Made by a program: the position numbers and the translations under genes | Notes under the pieces: model-generated | Database searches by the model: none | What the model was told of the DNA's origin: nothing | Seen by the model: only the letters and a program-made list of their open reading frames with translations | NCBI RefSeq assembly: GCF_008123425.1 | Contig: NZ_VSSS01000007.1 | Span: forward strand, 1 to 64,000 | Length of the DNA stretch: 64,000 nt | Direction: 5' to 3' | Source of the DNA: Bradyrhizobium rifense | GTDB taxonomy: Bacteria > Pseudomonadota > Alphaproteobacteria > Rhizobiales > Xanthobacteraceae | Shown here: in pieces, positions 31,459 to 41,510 of the stretch | How positions within the stretch are numbered: position 1 is the stretch's first letter | Layout: every line of letters begins with the position of its first letter

Positions 31459-34400
31459 ATGATCGGTCTGGTTCGCGCCGTCACACTCTGCGCCACGCTG
31501 GCGCTTGGCCTGAGCACCGTGCTAGCCGCGGACAAGGCGTTCAAGCGCGACGATCTCGCTGATTCCGCCATCAAGCTGGAGGCGCAGATCAAGAGCGAGG
31601 CCGGGCCGGTCGCCAAGACCGGGGCGACCTTGCGCACGGACGCCGATGCCGCCTTCAGGCGCAACGATTACCGCACCGGGCTCTCGGTGCTCGGCCAGAT
31701 CGCCGCCGTCACGCCCGATGACGCCGGCAACTGGCTGCGGCTCGCAAAAGTCATCTTCCAGATCACGCCGAAGAGTTCGAGCGAGCAGACCTTCCTGCTG
31801 GAGCGCGCCTCGACCGCTGCCTACATCGCCTATCAGCGGGCCGGCAATCCGGGCGAGGAGGCGGACGCGCTCGCCGTGCTCGGCAAGTCGCTCTCCGAAC
31901 GAAAACTGTGGCGGCCGGCGCTGGACGCGTTGCGGCTGTCGCTCGACATGCGCGAGGTCGCCGACGTTCGCGGCAGTTACGAGAAGCTGCGCGACGAGCA
32001 CGGTTTTCGGCTGCTCGACTATACCGTGGACTCGGATTCGGCTAGCCCGCGTGCCTGCTTCCAGTTCTCGGAAGAGCTCGCCAAGCGCACCGACTTTGCG
32101 CCGTTCCTGGCGCTCGCGGGCCAGGACAAGCCGGCGCTGTCGGCCGAAGGCAAGCAGCTCTGCGTCGACGGGCTCAAGCACGGTGAGCGCTACAACATCA
32201 ATTTGCGTGCGGGCCTGCCGTCGACCGTGAAGGAGGGCCTGCCGAAATCGGCCGAGTTCAACATCTATGTGCGCGACCGCAAGCCGTTCGTGCGCTTCAC
32301 CAGCCGCGCCTATGTGCTGCCGCGGACCGGCCAGCGCGGCATTCCCGTGGTCAGCGTCAACACGCCGGCGGTTACCGTCGACGTGTTCCGGATCGGCGAT
32401 CGCAATCTGATCAACACGGTTGTCGACAGTGACTTCCAGAAGACGCTGTCGAAATACCAGCTCAGCGATCTCGGCGATCAGCGCGGCGTCAAGGTCTGGT
32501 CCGGCGAACTCGCGACCGCGATGAATCTGAACCAGGATGTCATCACCGCGTTTCCGGTCGATCAGGCGCTGGGCGAGCTCCAGCCCGGCGTCTATGTGAT
32601 GACGGCGGCGGCCAAGGGCCCGGGCAGCGACGACGACTCCCAGCTCGCAACCCAATGGTTCATCGTCTCGGATCTCGGCGTCACGGCCTATTCTGGCAAT
32701 GACGGCATCCATGTCTTCGTCAATTCGCTGGCCTCGACCGACCCGGTCGGCAAAGCCGAGGTGCGGCTGGTCGCCCGCAACAACGAGATTTTGGCGACGC
32801 GCAAGACCGACGAGTCGGGCCACGTGCTGTTCGAAGCGGGGCTGGCGCGCGGCGAGGGCGGCTTGTCACCGGCGATGCTGACTGTCACTGGCGAGAAGGC
32901 CGACTACGCCTTCCTCAGCCTGAAGACCTCGGCCTTTGATCTGTCCGACCGCGGCGTCGCGGGTCGCGCAGTGCCATCAGGCGCTGACGCCTTCGTCTAT
33001 GCCGAGCGCGGCGTCTATCGCTCCAGCGAGACCGTCTATCTGACCGCGCTGCTGCGCGACGGGCAGGGCAATGCCGTCAATGGCGGGCCGCTGACCCTGG
33101 TGATCGAGCGCCCCGACGGTGTCGAATTCCGCCGCGCCGTGCTGTCCGACCAGGGCGCCGGCGGTCGCTCGCTTGCCGTACCGCTCAACTCGGCCGTACC
33201 GACCGGTACCTGGCGGGTGCGCGCCTTCACCGATCCGAAGGGGTCGTCGGTCGGCGAGACCACCTTCATGGTCGAGGACTACGTCCCCGATCGGATCGAA
33301 TTCGACTTGTCTGCCAAGGACAAGCTGATCAAAGCTAACGCTCCTGTGGAGCTTAAGGCGGACGGTCATTTCCTCTATGGCGCGCCGGCCTCGGGCCTCC
33401 AGCTCGAGGGCGATCTACTGGTCGCGCCTGCGAGCGAACGCCCGGGCTTTGCCGGCTATCAGTTCGGCGTCGATGACGAGCAGACCACCTCGAATGAGCG
33501 CACGCCGCTGGAGAATCTGCCGGAGGCCGACGCCAACGGCGTTGCGACCTTCCCGGTGACACTGGAGAAGCAGCCGGCCTCAACCCGTCCGCAGGAAGCG
33601 CAGATCTTCGTCCGCATGGTCGAGACCGGCGGTCGCGCCGTCGAGCGCAAGCTCGTGCTGCCAGTCGCGCCCGCGACCGCCCTGATCGGCATCAAGCCGC
33701 TATTCGGCGACAAGAACGTCGCGGAGGGCGACAAGGCGGAGTTCGACATCGTGTTTGTCTCGCCCGAGGGCAAGACCTTGCCGCGCGACGGCCTGCGCTA
33801 CGAGCTGCTGAAGATGGAGTCGCGCTACCAATGGTATCGCCAGAACAATTACTGGGAGTACGAGCCGGTCAAGTCGACCTCGCGCGTTTCTGACGGCGAC
33901 GTCACGATCGCTGCCGACAAGCCGTCGCGCGTTTCGCTCAGCCCCCAGCCCGGCCGCTACCGGCTCGACGTGAAGTCGAACGATGCCGACGGCCCGGTAA
34001 CCTCGGTGCAGTTCGACGTCGGCTGGTATTCCGACGGCAGCGCCGACACGCCGGACCTGCTGGAGACCTCGATCGACAAGCCGCAATATGCCTCCGGCGA
34101 TATCATGACCGTCTCGGTCAATGTCCGCTCCGCCGGCAAGCTCACCGTCAATGTGCTCGGCGACCGACTGCTGACGACACAGACCATCGACGTCAAGGAA
34201 GGCACCGCACAGGTGAAGCTCCCGGTCGGCAAGGACTGGGGCACCGGCGCCTATGTGGTGGCAACGCTGCGCCGTCCGCTCGATGCGGCAGCCCAGCGCA
34301 TGCCGGGCCGCGCGATCGGCCTGAAATGGTTCGGCATCGACAAGCAGACGCGGACGCTCCAGGTGAAGCTGACGCCGCCGGCGCTGATCCGGCCGAATGC

Positions 34401-36663
34401 GATGCTGAAGATCCCGGTCAAGCTCGACGGGCTCAATCCGGGTGAGGACGCCAAGGTCGTGATCGCTGCCGTCGATGTCGGCATTCTCAACCTCACCAAT
34501 TACAAACCGCCGGCGCCGGATGACTATTATCTCGGCCAGCGCCGCCTCAGCGCAGAGATCCGCGATCTCTATGGGCAGCTGATCGACGGCATGTCGGGCA
34601 CGCGCGGCCAGATCAAATCCGGCGGTGACGCCGGCGCAGCCGAGCTCCAGGGCTCGCCGCCTGCGCAGAAGCCGCTCGCGCTCTATTCGGGCATCGTCAC
34701 GGTCGGCGCCGACGGCAGCGCGGAAGTCAGCTTCGATATTCCGGAGTTCGCCGGCACCGCGCGCGTGATGGCCGTGGCATGGACCGCGACCAAGCTCGGC
34801 CGCGCCAACACCGACGTCGTGATCCGCGATCCCGTCGTGTTGACCACGACCCTGCCGCGCTTCCTGCTCAACGGCGACCACGGCACGGTCAATCTCGAGA
34901 TCGACAATGTCGAGGGGCAGGCCGGCGACTACGTCATCAACGTCAAGACGGGTGGACCCGTTAAGATGACCGGCAATCCCGCCACCACCGTCAAGCTCGC
35001 CGCCAAGCAGCGCAATTCGTTCTCGCTGGCGATCGACGCGACCGCGGCGGGGCCGGCGACGCTCGACGTCGACATCAAGGGCCCGAACGGCTTGGCGCTC
35101 GCGCGTCACTATGCGCTCGACGTCAAGGCGGCAACGCAGGTGCTGGCACGGCGTTCGATCCGGACGCTGGCGAAGGGTGAGAGCCTGACGCTGACCTCGG
35201 ACATGTTCTCCGACCTCGTGCCGGGCACCGGCAGCGTCTCGGTCTCGGCGAGCCTGTCGACCGCGCTCGATGCGGCGACGATCCTCAAGGCGCTCGACCG
35301 CTATCCCTATGGCTGCTCGGAGCAGATCACGAGCCGCGCCATGCCGCTGCTCTATGTCAACGACCTCGCGGCCGGCGCCCATCTCGCCATGGACACCGAG
35401 GTCGACCAGCGTATCCGCGACGCCATCGAGCGGCTCCTGGCGCGCCAGGGCTCGAACGGCTCGTTCGGCCTGTGGTCGGCCGGCGGCGACGATGCCTGGC
35501 TCGTTGCGTACGTCACGGACTTCCTCACCCGCGCCCGTGAAAAGGGTTTTGTGGTGCCGGACGTGCTGTTCAAGAACGCGCTGGATCGTATCCGCAACTC
35601 GGTCGTCAACGGCAATGAGCCGGAGAAGGACGGCGGGCGCGATCTCGCCTACGGCCTCTACGTGCTCGCCCGCAATGGCGCTGCTCCCATCGGCGATCTC
35701 CGTTATCTCGCCGACACCAAGCTGAACAACCTCGCAACGCCGATTGCGAAGTCGCAGCTCGCGGCGGCGTTGGCTCTGGTCGGAGACCGCAACCGTGCAG
35801 AGCGGGTCTATGGCGCGGCCCTCGACAGCCTCGCGCCAAAGCCGGTGCTGGAATTCGGCCGCACCGACTACGGCTCGCAGCTGCGCGATGCCGCTGCTCT
35901 CGTCTCGCTTGCGAGCGAAGGCAACGCGCCGAAGGCGACGCTGACGCAGGCGGTCTTGCGGGTCGAGACCGCGCGCGGGCTCACGCCCTACACCTCGACG
36001 CAGGAGAATGCGTGGCTGGTGCTGGCCGCCCGCGCCCTGGCCAAGGAAAACCTCTCGATCGACGTCGACGGCCAGAGCGTCAAGACCGCGCTCTACCGCA
36101 GCTACAAGGCGGATACGCTGAGCGGCAAGCCGCTGAAGATCACTAACACCGGCGACGCGCCGGTGCAGGCGGTGATCTCGGTGTCGGGCTCGCCGGTCAC
36201 GCCGGAGCCCGCGGCGTCGAACGGCTTCAAGATCGAGCGCAATTACTTCACGCTCGACGGCAAGCCGGCCGACATCAGCAAGGTCAAGCAGAACGACCGT
36301 TTTGCGGTGGTGCTGAAGATCACCGAGGCCAAGCCGGAATACGGTCACATCATGGTGTCCGACTATTTGCCGGCGGGGCTGGAGATCGACAACCCGAAGC
36401 TGGTGTCGTCGGGCGACAGCGGCACGCTGGACTGGATCGAGGACGGCCAGGAGCCGGAGGACACCGAGTTCCGTGACGACCGCTTCACCGCTGCGGTCGA
36501 CCGCGCCTCGGATTCCAAGGCGGTCTTCACCGTCGCCTATGTCGTGCGCGTGGTTTCGCCCGGCAAATACGTGCTGCCGCAGGCCTATGTCGAGGACATG
36601 TACAATCCCTCGCGCTACGGCCGCACGGGAACGGGATCCGTCGAGGTGCGGGCGGCGAAGTGA
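31459..36663 (+). CDS. alpha-2-macroglobulin family protein
   Basis: A 1734-aa periplasmic protease trap related to E. coli YfhM. The ATG at 31459 (CGGGAG upstream) gives a Sec signal peptide of about 23 residues. There is no lipobox Cys, so unlike YfhM it is not a lipoprotein. The domain order fits bacterial macroglobulins: N-terminal MG domains, bait region, then the thioester site Cys1286-Ser-Glu-Gln1289 in Tyr-Gly-Cys-Ser-Glu-Gln, the TED helices and a C-terminal receptor-like domain. It overlaps pbpC by four bases, the classical pairing for guarding and repairing breached peptidoglycan. Confidence 0.93.
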   Translation: MIGLVRAVTLCATLALGLSTVLAADKAFKRDDLADSAIKLEAQIKSEAGPVAKTGATLRTDADAAFRRNDYRTGLSVLGQIAAVTPDDAGNWLRLAKVIFQITPKSSSEQTFLLERASTAAYIAYQRAGNPGEEADALAVLGKSLSERKLWRPALDALRLSLDMREVADVRGSYEKLRDEHGFRLLDYTVDSDSASPRACFQFSEELAKRTDFAPFLALAGQDKPALSAEGKQLCVDGLKHGERYNINLRAGLPSTVKEGLPKSAEFNIYVRDRKPFVRFTSRAYVLPRTGQRGIPVVSVNTPAVTVDVFRIGDRNLINTVVDSDFQKTLSKYQLSDLGDQRGVKVWSGELATAMNLNQDVITAFPVDQALGELQPGVYVMTAAAKGPGSDDDSQLATQWFIVSDLGVTAYSGNDGIHVFVNSLASTDPVGKAEVRLVARNNEILATRKTDESGHVLFEAGLARGEGGLSPAMLTVTGEKADYAFLSLKTSAFDLSDRGVAGRAVPSGADAFVYAERGVYRSSETVYLTALLRDGQGNAVNGGPLTLVIERPDGVEFRRAVLSDQGAGGRSLAVPLNSAVPTGTWRVRAFTDPKGSSVGETTFMVEDYVPDRIEFDLSAKDKLIKANAPVELKADGHFLYGAPASGLQLEGDLLVAPASERPGFAGYQFGVDDEQTTSNERTPLENLPEADANGVATFPVTLEKQPASTRPQEAQIFVRMVETGGRAVERKLVLPVAPATALIGIKPLFGDKNVAEGDKAEFDIVFVSPEGKTLPRDGLRYELLKMESRYQWYRQNNYWEYEPVKSTSRVSDGDVTIAADKPSRVSLSPQPGRYRLDVKSNDADGPVTSVQFDVGWYSDGSADTPDLLETSIDKPQYASGDIMTVSVNVRSAGKLTVNVLGDRLLTTQTIDVKEGTAQVKLPVGKDWGTGAYVVATLRRPLDAAAQRMPGRAIGLKWFGIDKQTRTLQVKLTPPALIRPNAMLKIPVKLDGLNPGEDAKVVIAAVDVGILNLTNYKPPAPDDYYLGQRRLSAEIRDLYGQLIDGMSGTRGQIKSGGDAGAAELQGSPPAQKPLALYSGIVTVGADGSAEVSFDIPEFAGTARVMAVAWTATKLGRANTDVVIRDPVVLTTTLPRFLLNGDHGTVNLEIDNVEGQAGDYVINVKTGGPVKMTGNPATTVKLAAKQRNSFSLAIDATAAGPATLDVDIKGPNGLALARHYALDVKAATQVLARRSIRTLAKGESLTLTSDMFSDLVPGTGSVSVSASLSTALDAATILKALDRYPYGCSEQITSRAMPLLYVNDLAAGAHLAMDTEVDQRIRDAIERLLARQGSNGSFGLWSAGGDDAWLVAYVTDFLTRAREKGFVVPDVLFKNALDRIRNSVVNGNEPEKDGGRDLAYGLYVLARNGAAPIGDLRYLADTKLNNLATPIAKSQLAAALALVGDRNRAERVYGAALDSLAPKPVLEFGRTDYGSQLRDAAALVSLASEGNAPKATLTQAVLRVETARGLTPYTSTQENAWLVLAARALAKENLSIDVDGQSVKTALYRSYKADTLSGKPLKITNTGDAPVQAVISVSGSPVTPEPAASNGFKIERNYFTLDGKPADISKVKQNDRFAVVLKITEAKPEYGHIMVSDYLPAGLEIDNPKLVSSGDSGTLDWIEDGQEPEDTEFRDDRFTAAVDRASDSKAVFTVAYVVRVVSPGKYVLPQAYVEDMYNPSRYGRTGTGSVEVRAAK

Positions 36664-38804
36664 GTAGCGAGATGAGCGATGTGCTGAGCAGCGGCGTGGA
36701 TGGCCGGGTCAAGCCCGGCCATGATGGAGGACGGGGCAGGGGACATCGTCTCCTCTCTGTCGCCGCGCTCGCGTTCATCCTTGCCATCATCGGCTTCGTC
36801 GGCTGGGTCTACTCCCTCGGCCCGCTGCCGCTCGACGAAGCGCGCCGCATCTCCACCACCATCATTGATCGCAACGGCAAACTGCTGCGCGCCTACGCCA
36901 TGGCCGATGGGCGCTGGCGGCTTCCGGTCGATGCCAAGGTCAACGTCGATCCGACTTACCTGAAGCTGCTGTTCGCCTACGAGGACCAGCGCTTCTACAC
37001 ACATGACGGCATTGATCCGCTGGCGCTGGGCCGCGCCGCGGTGCAGCTCTCGACGCGCGGGCATATCGTGTCCGGCGGCTCGACCATCTCGATGCAACTC
37101 GCCCGCCTGATGGAGCCGCGGCAGCAGCGCTCGCTCTACGCGAAGCTGCACCAGATCGTGCGCGCGATCGAGCTGGAGCGGACGCTGAACAAGGACGAGA
37201 TCGTCAACCTCTACCTCGCGCTCGCGCCCTATGGCGGTAATCTCGAAGGCATCCGTGCCGCCTCGATTGCCTATCTCGGCAAGGAGCCGAAGCGGCTGTC
37301 GTTGGCGGAAGCCGCGCTTTTGGTCGCGCTGCCGCAATCGCCGGAGACGCGCCGGCTCGATCGCTATCCCGAAGCGGCGCGTATCGCACGCGACCGCGTG
37401 CTCGACCGCATGGTCGAGGAGCATGTGGTCAGCGTCGACGACGCCAAGCAGGCCAAGGCCGTGCCGGTGCCAAAGCTGCGCAAGCCGATGCCGATTTTGG
37501 CTCCGCACGCGTCCGATAGCGCGCTCGCAACGGTGAAGGATGCGCCGGTCATCAAGCTAACGCTGGACTCCAATCTCCAGAAGGTGCTGGAGCCCTTGGC
37601 GCGCGACCGCGCTATCGCGCTGGGCCCGAACATTTCGGTCGGCATCATCGTGGTCGACAACGAAAGCGGCGATGTGCTCGCGCGTGTCGGCTCGGCCGAT
37701 TATTTCGATGAGAGCCGGGCAGGGCAGGTCGACATGACCCGCGCTATCCGCTCGCCGGGCTCGACGCTGAAACCGTTCATCTATGGGCTCGCCTTTGAGG
37801 ACGGTTTTGTCCACCCCGACAGCCTGATCGACGACCGGCCGGTCCGCTTCGGCTCCTACGCGCCGGAAAATTTTGACATGACGTTCCAGGGCACGGTGCC
37901 GGTGAAGAAGGCGCTGCAATTGTCGCTGAACGTGCCGGCGATCGTGCTGCTCGACCGCGTCGGCTCGAGCCGGCTGGCCTCGCGGCTGCGGCAGGCGGGA
38001 GGCAACCTCATTCTGCCCAAGGACGAGGCACCGGGGCTCGCCATGGGGCTCGGCGGCGTCGGCGTGACGCTGCAGGACCTCGCCCAACTCTATGCGGGCT
38101 TCGCCCGGCTCGGCACCACCAAGCCGCTGCGCGAGGTCATGGCGGCCACGGACGACCGCGAGCCGCTGCGGCTGCTGGACCCCGTCGCGGCCTGGCAGGT
38201 CGGCAATGTCCTGCTCGGCACCCCACCGCCGGAGAACGCCGCCCACAACCGCATCGCCTTCAAGACCGGCACCTCCTACGGTTATCGCGACGCCTGGTCG
38301 GTCGGCTTCGATGGCCGCATGACCGTCGGCGTCTGGGTCGGCCGGCCGGATGGCGCCCCCGTTCCCGGCCTGATTGGCCGCATCGCCGCGGCGCCGATCC
38401 TGTTCGATGCCTTCGCGCGGACCGGCAAGACCCTGACCCCATTGCCGAAGCCGCCCAAGGGAACCCTGGTTGCCAGCAACGCGAAGTTGCCGTTGCCGCT
38501 GAAGCGGTTCCGCCCCGTGGGAGAACTCGTCCGGACCGGGGGCGAGCGGGCGCTCCACATCCAGTTCCCGGTCAATGGCTCCCGGATCGACGTGGATCGC
38601 TCCGCCGGGGCTGACGCTGCCGCCATGCCCGTCAAGGTCGCCGGCGGGGTGCTGCCGATGACCGTCATGGTCAACGGTACGGCGCTCGGCGAGATCGACG
38701 GGCGGCGCCAGCGCCTGATCGATCCGCCCGGCCCGGGCTTTGCACGGCTGACCGTGATCGACGCCACTGGCGCCGCGGACACAGTTGTGATTCGAATTCA
38801 ATGA
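36660..38804 (+). CDS. pbpC: penicillin-binding protein 1C
   Basis: A 714-aa bifunctional peptidoglycan synthase. A GTG start at 36660 overlaps the macroglobulin stop (GTGA); an ATG at 36672 is possible. There is one TM helix at about residues 32-50. The glycosyltransferase GT51 domain has Glu-Asp-Gln-Arg-Phe and Gly-Gly-Ser-Thr-Ile-Ser-Met-Gln. The transpeptidase has Ser368-Thr-Leu-Lys371 and Lys-Thr-Gly-Thr-Ser, and a C-terminal BiPBP_C beta domain follows. A 23-bp palindromic repeat is embedded in codons of the cytoplasmic tail. Confidence 0.93.
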   Translation: MSSEMSDVLSSGVDGRVKPGHDGGRGRGHRLLSVAALAFILAIIGFVGWVYSLGPLPLDEARRISTTIIDRNGKLLRAYAMADGRWRLPVDAKVNVDPTYLKLLFAYEDQRFYTHDGIDPLALGRAAVQLSTRGHIVSGGSTISMQLARLMEPRQQRSLYAKLHQIVRAIELERTLNKDEIVNLYLALAPYGGNLEGIRAASIAYLGKEPKRLSLAEAALLVALPQSPETRRLDRYPEAARIARDRVLDRMVEEHVVSVDDAKQAKAVPVPKLRKPMPILAPHASDSALATVKDAPVIKLTLDSNLQKVLEPLARDRAIALGPNISVGIIVVDNESGDVLARVGSADYFDESRAGQVDMTRAIRSPGSTLKPFIYGLAFEDGFVHPDSLIDDRPVRFGSYAPENFDMTFQGTVPVKKALQLSLNVPAIVLLDRVGSSRLASRLRQAGGNLILPKDEAPGLAMGLGGVGVTLQDLAQLYAGFARLGTTKPLREVMAATDDREPLRLLDPVAAWQVGNVLLGTPPPENAAHNRIAFKTGTSYGYRDAWSVGFDGRMTVGVWVGRPDGAPVPGLIGRIAAAPILFDAFARTGKTLTPLPKPPKGTLVASNAKLPLPLKRFRPVGELVRTGGERALHIQFPVNGSRIDVDRSAGADAAAMPVKVAGGVLPMTVMVNGTALGEIDGRRQRLIDPPGPGFARLTVIDATGAADTVVIRIQ
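36700..36722. repeat. palindromic repeat inside the pbpC start region
   Basis: Arms ATGGCCGGG and CCCGGCCAT are perfect over 9 bp with loop TCAAG. It is translated as Asp-Gly-Arg-Val-Lys-Pro-Gly-His-Asp-Gly in the cytoplasmic tail of PbpC. That decapeptide is the usual translation of a REP-like palindrome widespread in Bradyrhizobium, so the repeat has probably been captured as coding sequence. Confidence 0.7.
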
Positions 38805-38854
38805 CCGTGCCTTAAGCGGTTGTGGCGATGGCGGTTTCAGCGTAAGCGGAACCA

Positions 38855-40597
38855 ATGGCCGAGACCTACCCAACGCCTCGTTTTGGAGCGCCGCGAGAGC
38901 CGAAAACGCCCGTGAATCCGGGCAGCCGGCTCGCGCTGATGCTCGACTTTGTCACCGGCAGCCACGCCCGCGCCGTGGCCTTCCTCGTGCTGTGCGCGCT
39001 GCTGCTGTTCCTGCCCGGTTTCTTCACGATTCCGCCGGTCGATCGCGACGAGGCGCGCTTTGCCCAGGCCACCAAGCAGATGGTCGAGAGCGGCGACTAT
39101 GTCGACATCCGCTTCCAGGAGGACGTGCGCTACAAGAAGCCGGTCGGCATCTATTGGTTGCAATCCGCGGCCGTCGAAGTCGCGACTGCACTGAAGCTGC
39201 CGAAGGCCGAACTCCGGATCTGGGTCTACCGGCTGCCGTCGCTGTTGGGGGCGATCGGCGCCGTGCTCATGACCTATTGGGCGGCGCTCGGCTTCGTCAC
39301 GCGGCGCGCCGCGGTCCTTGCCGGGCTTCTGATGTGCTCCTCCGTGCTGCTCGGCGTCGAGGCGCGGCTCGCCAAGACCGACGCGATGCTGCTGTTCTGC
39401 GTGGTCGCGGCGATGGGCGCGATGGCACGCGCCTATCTGTCCTGGCAGCGCGCCGAGGACGAAACCCATCCGCCCTGGAGCTGGCCTGCGATCTTCTGGA
39501 CCGCGCTCGCCGTCGGCATCCTGATCAAGGGCCCGCTGATCCTGATGTTCGCAGGCCTGACGATCGTCGCGCTCGCGATCCAGGATCGCGATTCCTCCTG
39601 GCTGTGGAAGCTGCGCCCGGTCTGGGGCCTGATGTGGATGCTGGTGCTGGTGCTGCCCTGGTTCGTCGCGATCTTCTGGCGCGCGGGCGATGCCTTCTTC
39701 GCCGACTCCGTCGGCGGCGACATGCTGAGCAAGATCGGTGCGCAGGAATCCCATGGCGCGCCGCCCGGTCTTTACCTGGCGCTATTCTGGATCACCTTCT
39801 GGCCGGGCGCGCCGCTCGCGGCGATGGCGGCACCTGCGGTGTGGCGGGCGCGGCGCGAGCCCGGCGCGCAGTTCCTGCTGGCCTGGCTGATCCCGTCCTG
39901 GATCGTGTTCGAGGCGGTGCTGACCAAGCTGCCGCATTACGTGCTGCCGCTCTATCCCGCGATTGCGATTCTCACCGCGGGCGCGCTAGAGCGGAATGTG
40001 CTGTCGCGCTCCTGGCTGGCGCGCGGCTCGGCCTGGTGGTTCGCGATCCCCGCGGGCGGCTCGATCATCGCGGTCGTCGGCGCCGTCATGCTGACGCGGC
40101 AGCCGGCCTTCGTGGCCTGGCCGTTCATCGCGGCCTCGCTGATCTTCGGCCTGTTCGCGTGGTGGCTCTACGACAACAACCGCGCCGAACGCTCGGTGCT
40201 CAACGCGCTGGTCGCGGCGCTGATGCTGGCGGTCGTGGTCTACGGCATCGTGCTGCCGTCGCTGACACCGCTGTTTCCGAGCATCGAGGTCGCGCGCGCG
40301 CTGCGCAACGTGACCTGCGTCGGGCCGAAGGCGGCGTCGGCCGGCTATCACGAGCCGAGCCTCGTCTTCCTGACGGGTACCCAGACGCTGCTGACCGACG
40401 GATCGGGAGCCGCCGATTTCCTCAGGCAGGGAAGCTGCCGGTTTGCGCTGATCGAGCAGAAGTCAGAGCGCAGCTTCGTGCAGCGTGCCGAGGCGATCGG
40501 ACTGCGCTACAAGGTCGGCACGCGCATCGACGGCTATAATTTCTCGCAGGGACGCGCGATCTCGATCTCGATCTTCCGCTCCGAGGGCACCGAATAA
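38855..40597 (+). CDS. GT39/ArnT-like polyprenyl-phosphate glycosyltransferase
   Basis: A 580-aa inner-membrane GT-C glycosyltransferase with about 12 transmembrane helices. The periplasmic catalytic loop carries Asp63-Arg-Asp65-Glu66 and, at about 91-103, Arg-Tyr-Lys-Lys-Pro-Val-Gly-Ile-Tyr-Trp-Leu-Gln, the layout of ArnT-type enzymes that move a sugar from a polyprenyl-phosphate carrier to lipid A. It heads a run with PAP2, GT2 and LAB_N genes. The donor is probably made by the GT2 enzyme at 41511. Sugar identity (mannose or galacturonate are known on lipid A of related bacteria) cannot be read. Confidence 0.85.
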   Translation: MAETYPTPRFGAPREPKTPVNPGSRLALMLDFVTGSHARAVAFLVLCALLLFLPGFFTIPPVDRDEARFAQATKQMVESGDYVDIRFQEDVRYKKPVGIYWLQSAAVEVATALKLPKAELRIWVYRLPSLLGAIGAVLMTYWAALGFVTRRAAVLAGLLMCSSVLLGVEARLAKTDAMLLFCVVAAMGAMARAYLSWQRAEDETHPPWSWPAIFWTALAVGILIKGPLILMFAGLTIVALAIQDRDSSWLWKLRPVWGLMWMLVLVLPWFVAIFWRAGDAFFADSVGGDMLSKIGAQESHGAPPGLYLALFWITFWPGAPLAAMAAPAVWRARREPGAQFLLAWLIPSWIVFEAVLTKLPHYVLPLYPAIAILTAGALERNVLSRSWLARGSAWWFAIPAGGSIIAVVGAVMLTRQPAFVAWPFIAASLIFGLFAWWLYDNNRAERSVLNALVAALMLAVVVYGIVLPSLTPLFPSIEVARALRNVTCVGPKAASAGYHEPSLVFLTGTQTLLTDGSGAADFLRQGSCRFALIEQKSERSFVQRAEAIGLRYKVGTRIDGYNFSQGRAISISIFRSEGTE

Positions 40598-40598
40598 G

Positions 40599-41444
40599 AT
40601 GCCTGGTTCGACCACCATCGCGCCGTATGCAAGCTACCCCGCTCAGCTGCTCGGGGTCGCGGGACGCGCGCTGGCGCAGCTTGTGCGCACGCCTTCGCAT
40701 TCGCGCCGCGACGCGGCGGCGCGAAAACTGGCGCGGCATTCGCTGTGGCTCAGCGCGGCGGGCGCCGCTCTAGTTATTGTGCTCATGGTCGTGTTCGATG
40801 GGACCGAGATCCAGCTGATGCCCGCGCGCGGCACGCCGGCGCTCTGGCCGATCCGCATCCTCACCGATTTCGGCAAGGACGAGAATGTGCTCTCGGTGCT
40901 GGGTGTCGCGCTCATCGTCGTGGCGCTTGTTGCGGCAGGCCTGCACGGCACACGCCGCGCGCTGGTGCTCGGCTTCGGCACCCGGCTGCAATATCTGTTT
41001 CTGTCCGTTGCCCTGTCGACGTTCGTCACCGATATCCTGAAATATCTCATTGGCCGCGGACGTCCATTCGTCGGCGGTAAGGCCGATCCGTTCAACTACA
41101 TTCCGTTCGAGGGCACGGGGGCATATGCCAGCCTGCCGTCAGGGCATGCGGCGACGGCCTTCGCTCTTGCCTTTGCAGTCTCGGCGCTCTGGCCACGCCT
41201 GCGCGTATTCATGTTCACTTACGCAATCGTGATCGTGCTGACGCGCCTGGTGCTGCTGGCGCATCACCCGAGTGACGTCACGGCCGGTGCGCTGGTCGGC
41301 ATGGTAGGCGCCATGGCCGTCCGCTACTGGTTCGCGGCGCGCAGGCTCGCTTTTGCCATCCGGGCCGACGGCACCATCGTGCCGCTTCCGGGACCGCTTC
41401 CCAGGCGCCTCAAAAGGGTTGCCCGCGGGGCATCTGCCCCATAA
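40599..41444 (+). CDS. PAP2-family membrane phosphatase
   Basis: A 281-aa integral membrane acid phosphatase. The three catalytic motifs are intact: Lys148-x6-Arg-Pro156, Pro180-Ser-Gly-His183, and Arg216-x5-His222-x3-Asp226. Six helices are expected. It starts one base after the GT39 stop. In this setting it may dephosphorylate lipid A (LpxE/LpxF-like) or recycle a polyprenyl diphosphate. The proline/arginine-rich tail is cytoplasmic. Confidence 0.88.
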   Translation: MPGSTTIAPYASYPAQLLGVAGRALAQLVRTPSHSRRDAAARKLARHSLWLSAAGAALVIVLMVVFDGTEIQLMPARGTPALWPIRILTDFGKDENVLSVLGVALIVVALVAAGLHGTRRALVLGFGTRLQYLFLSVALSTFVTDILKYLIGRGRPFVGGKADPFNYIPFEGTGAYASLPSGHAATAFALAFAVSALWPRLRVFMFTYAIVIVLTRLVLLAHHPSDVTAGALVGMVGAMAVRYWFAARRLAFAIRADGTIVPLPGPLPRRLKRVARGASAP

Positions 41445-41510
41445 AAGCGGCTGCTTCCCGGGGCTCCCGGTTCCCCAGGTCGCAGGCCAATTCCAACCAC
41501 GAGCTTCGAT

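Noticed and set aside
33700-36348. 882-codon minus-strand open frame inside the alpha-2-macroglobulin gene
   Set aside because: It is the antisense shadow of a gene with an intact thioester site and signal peptide; composition is Arg/Val/Glu-biased and domain-free.
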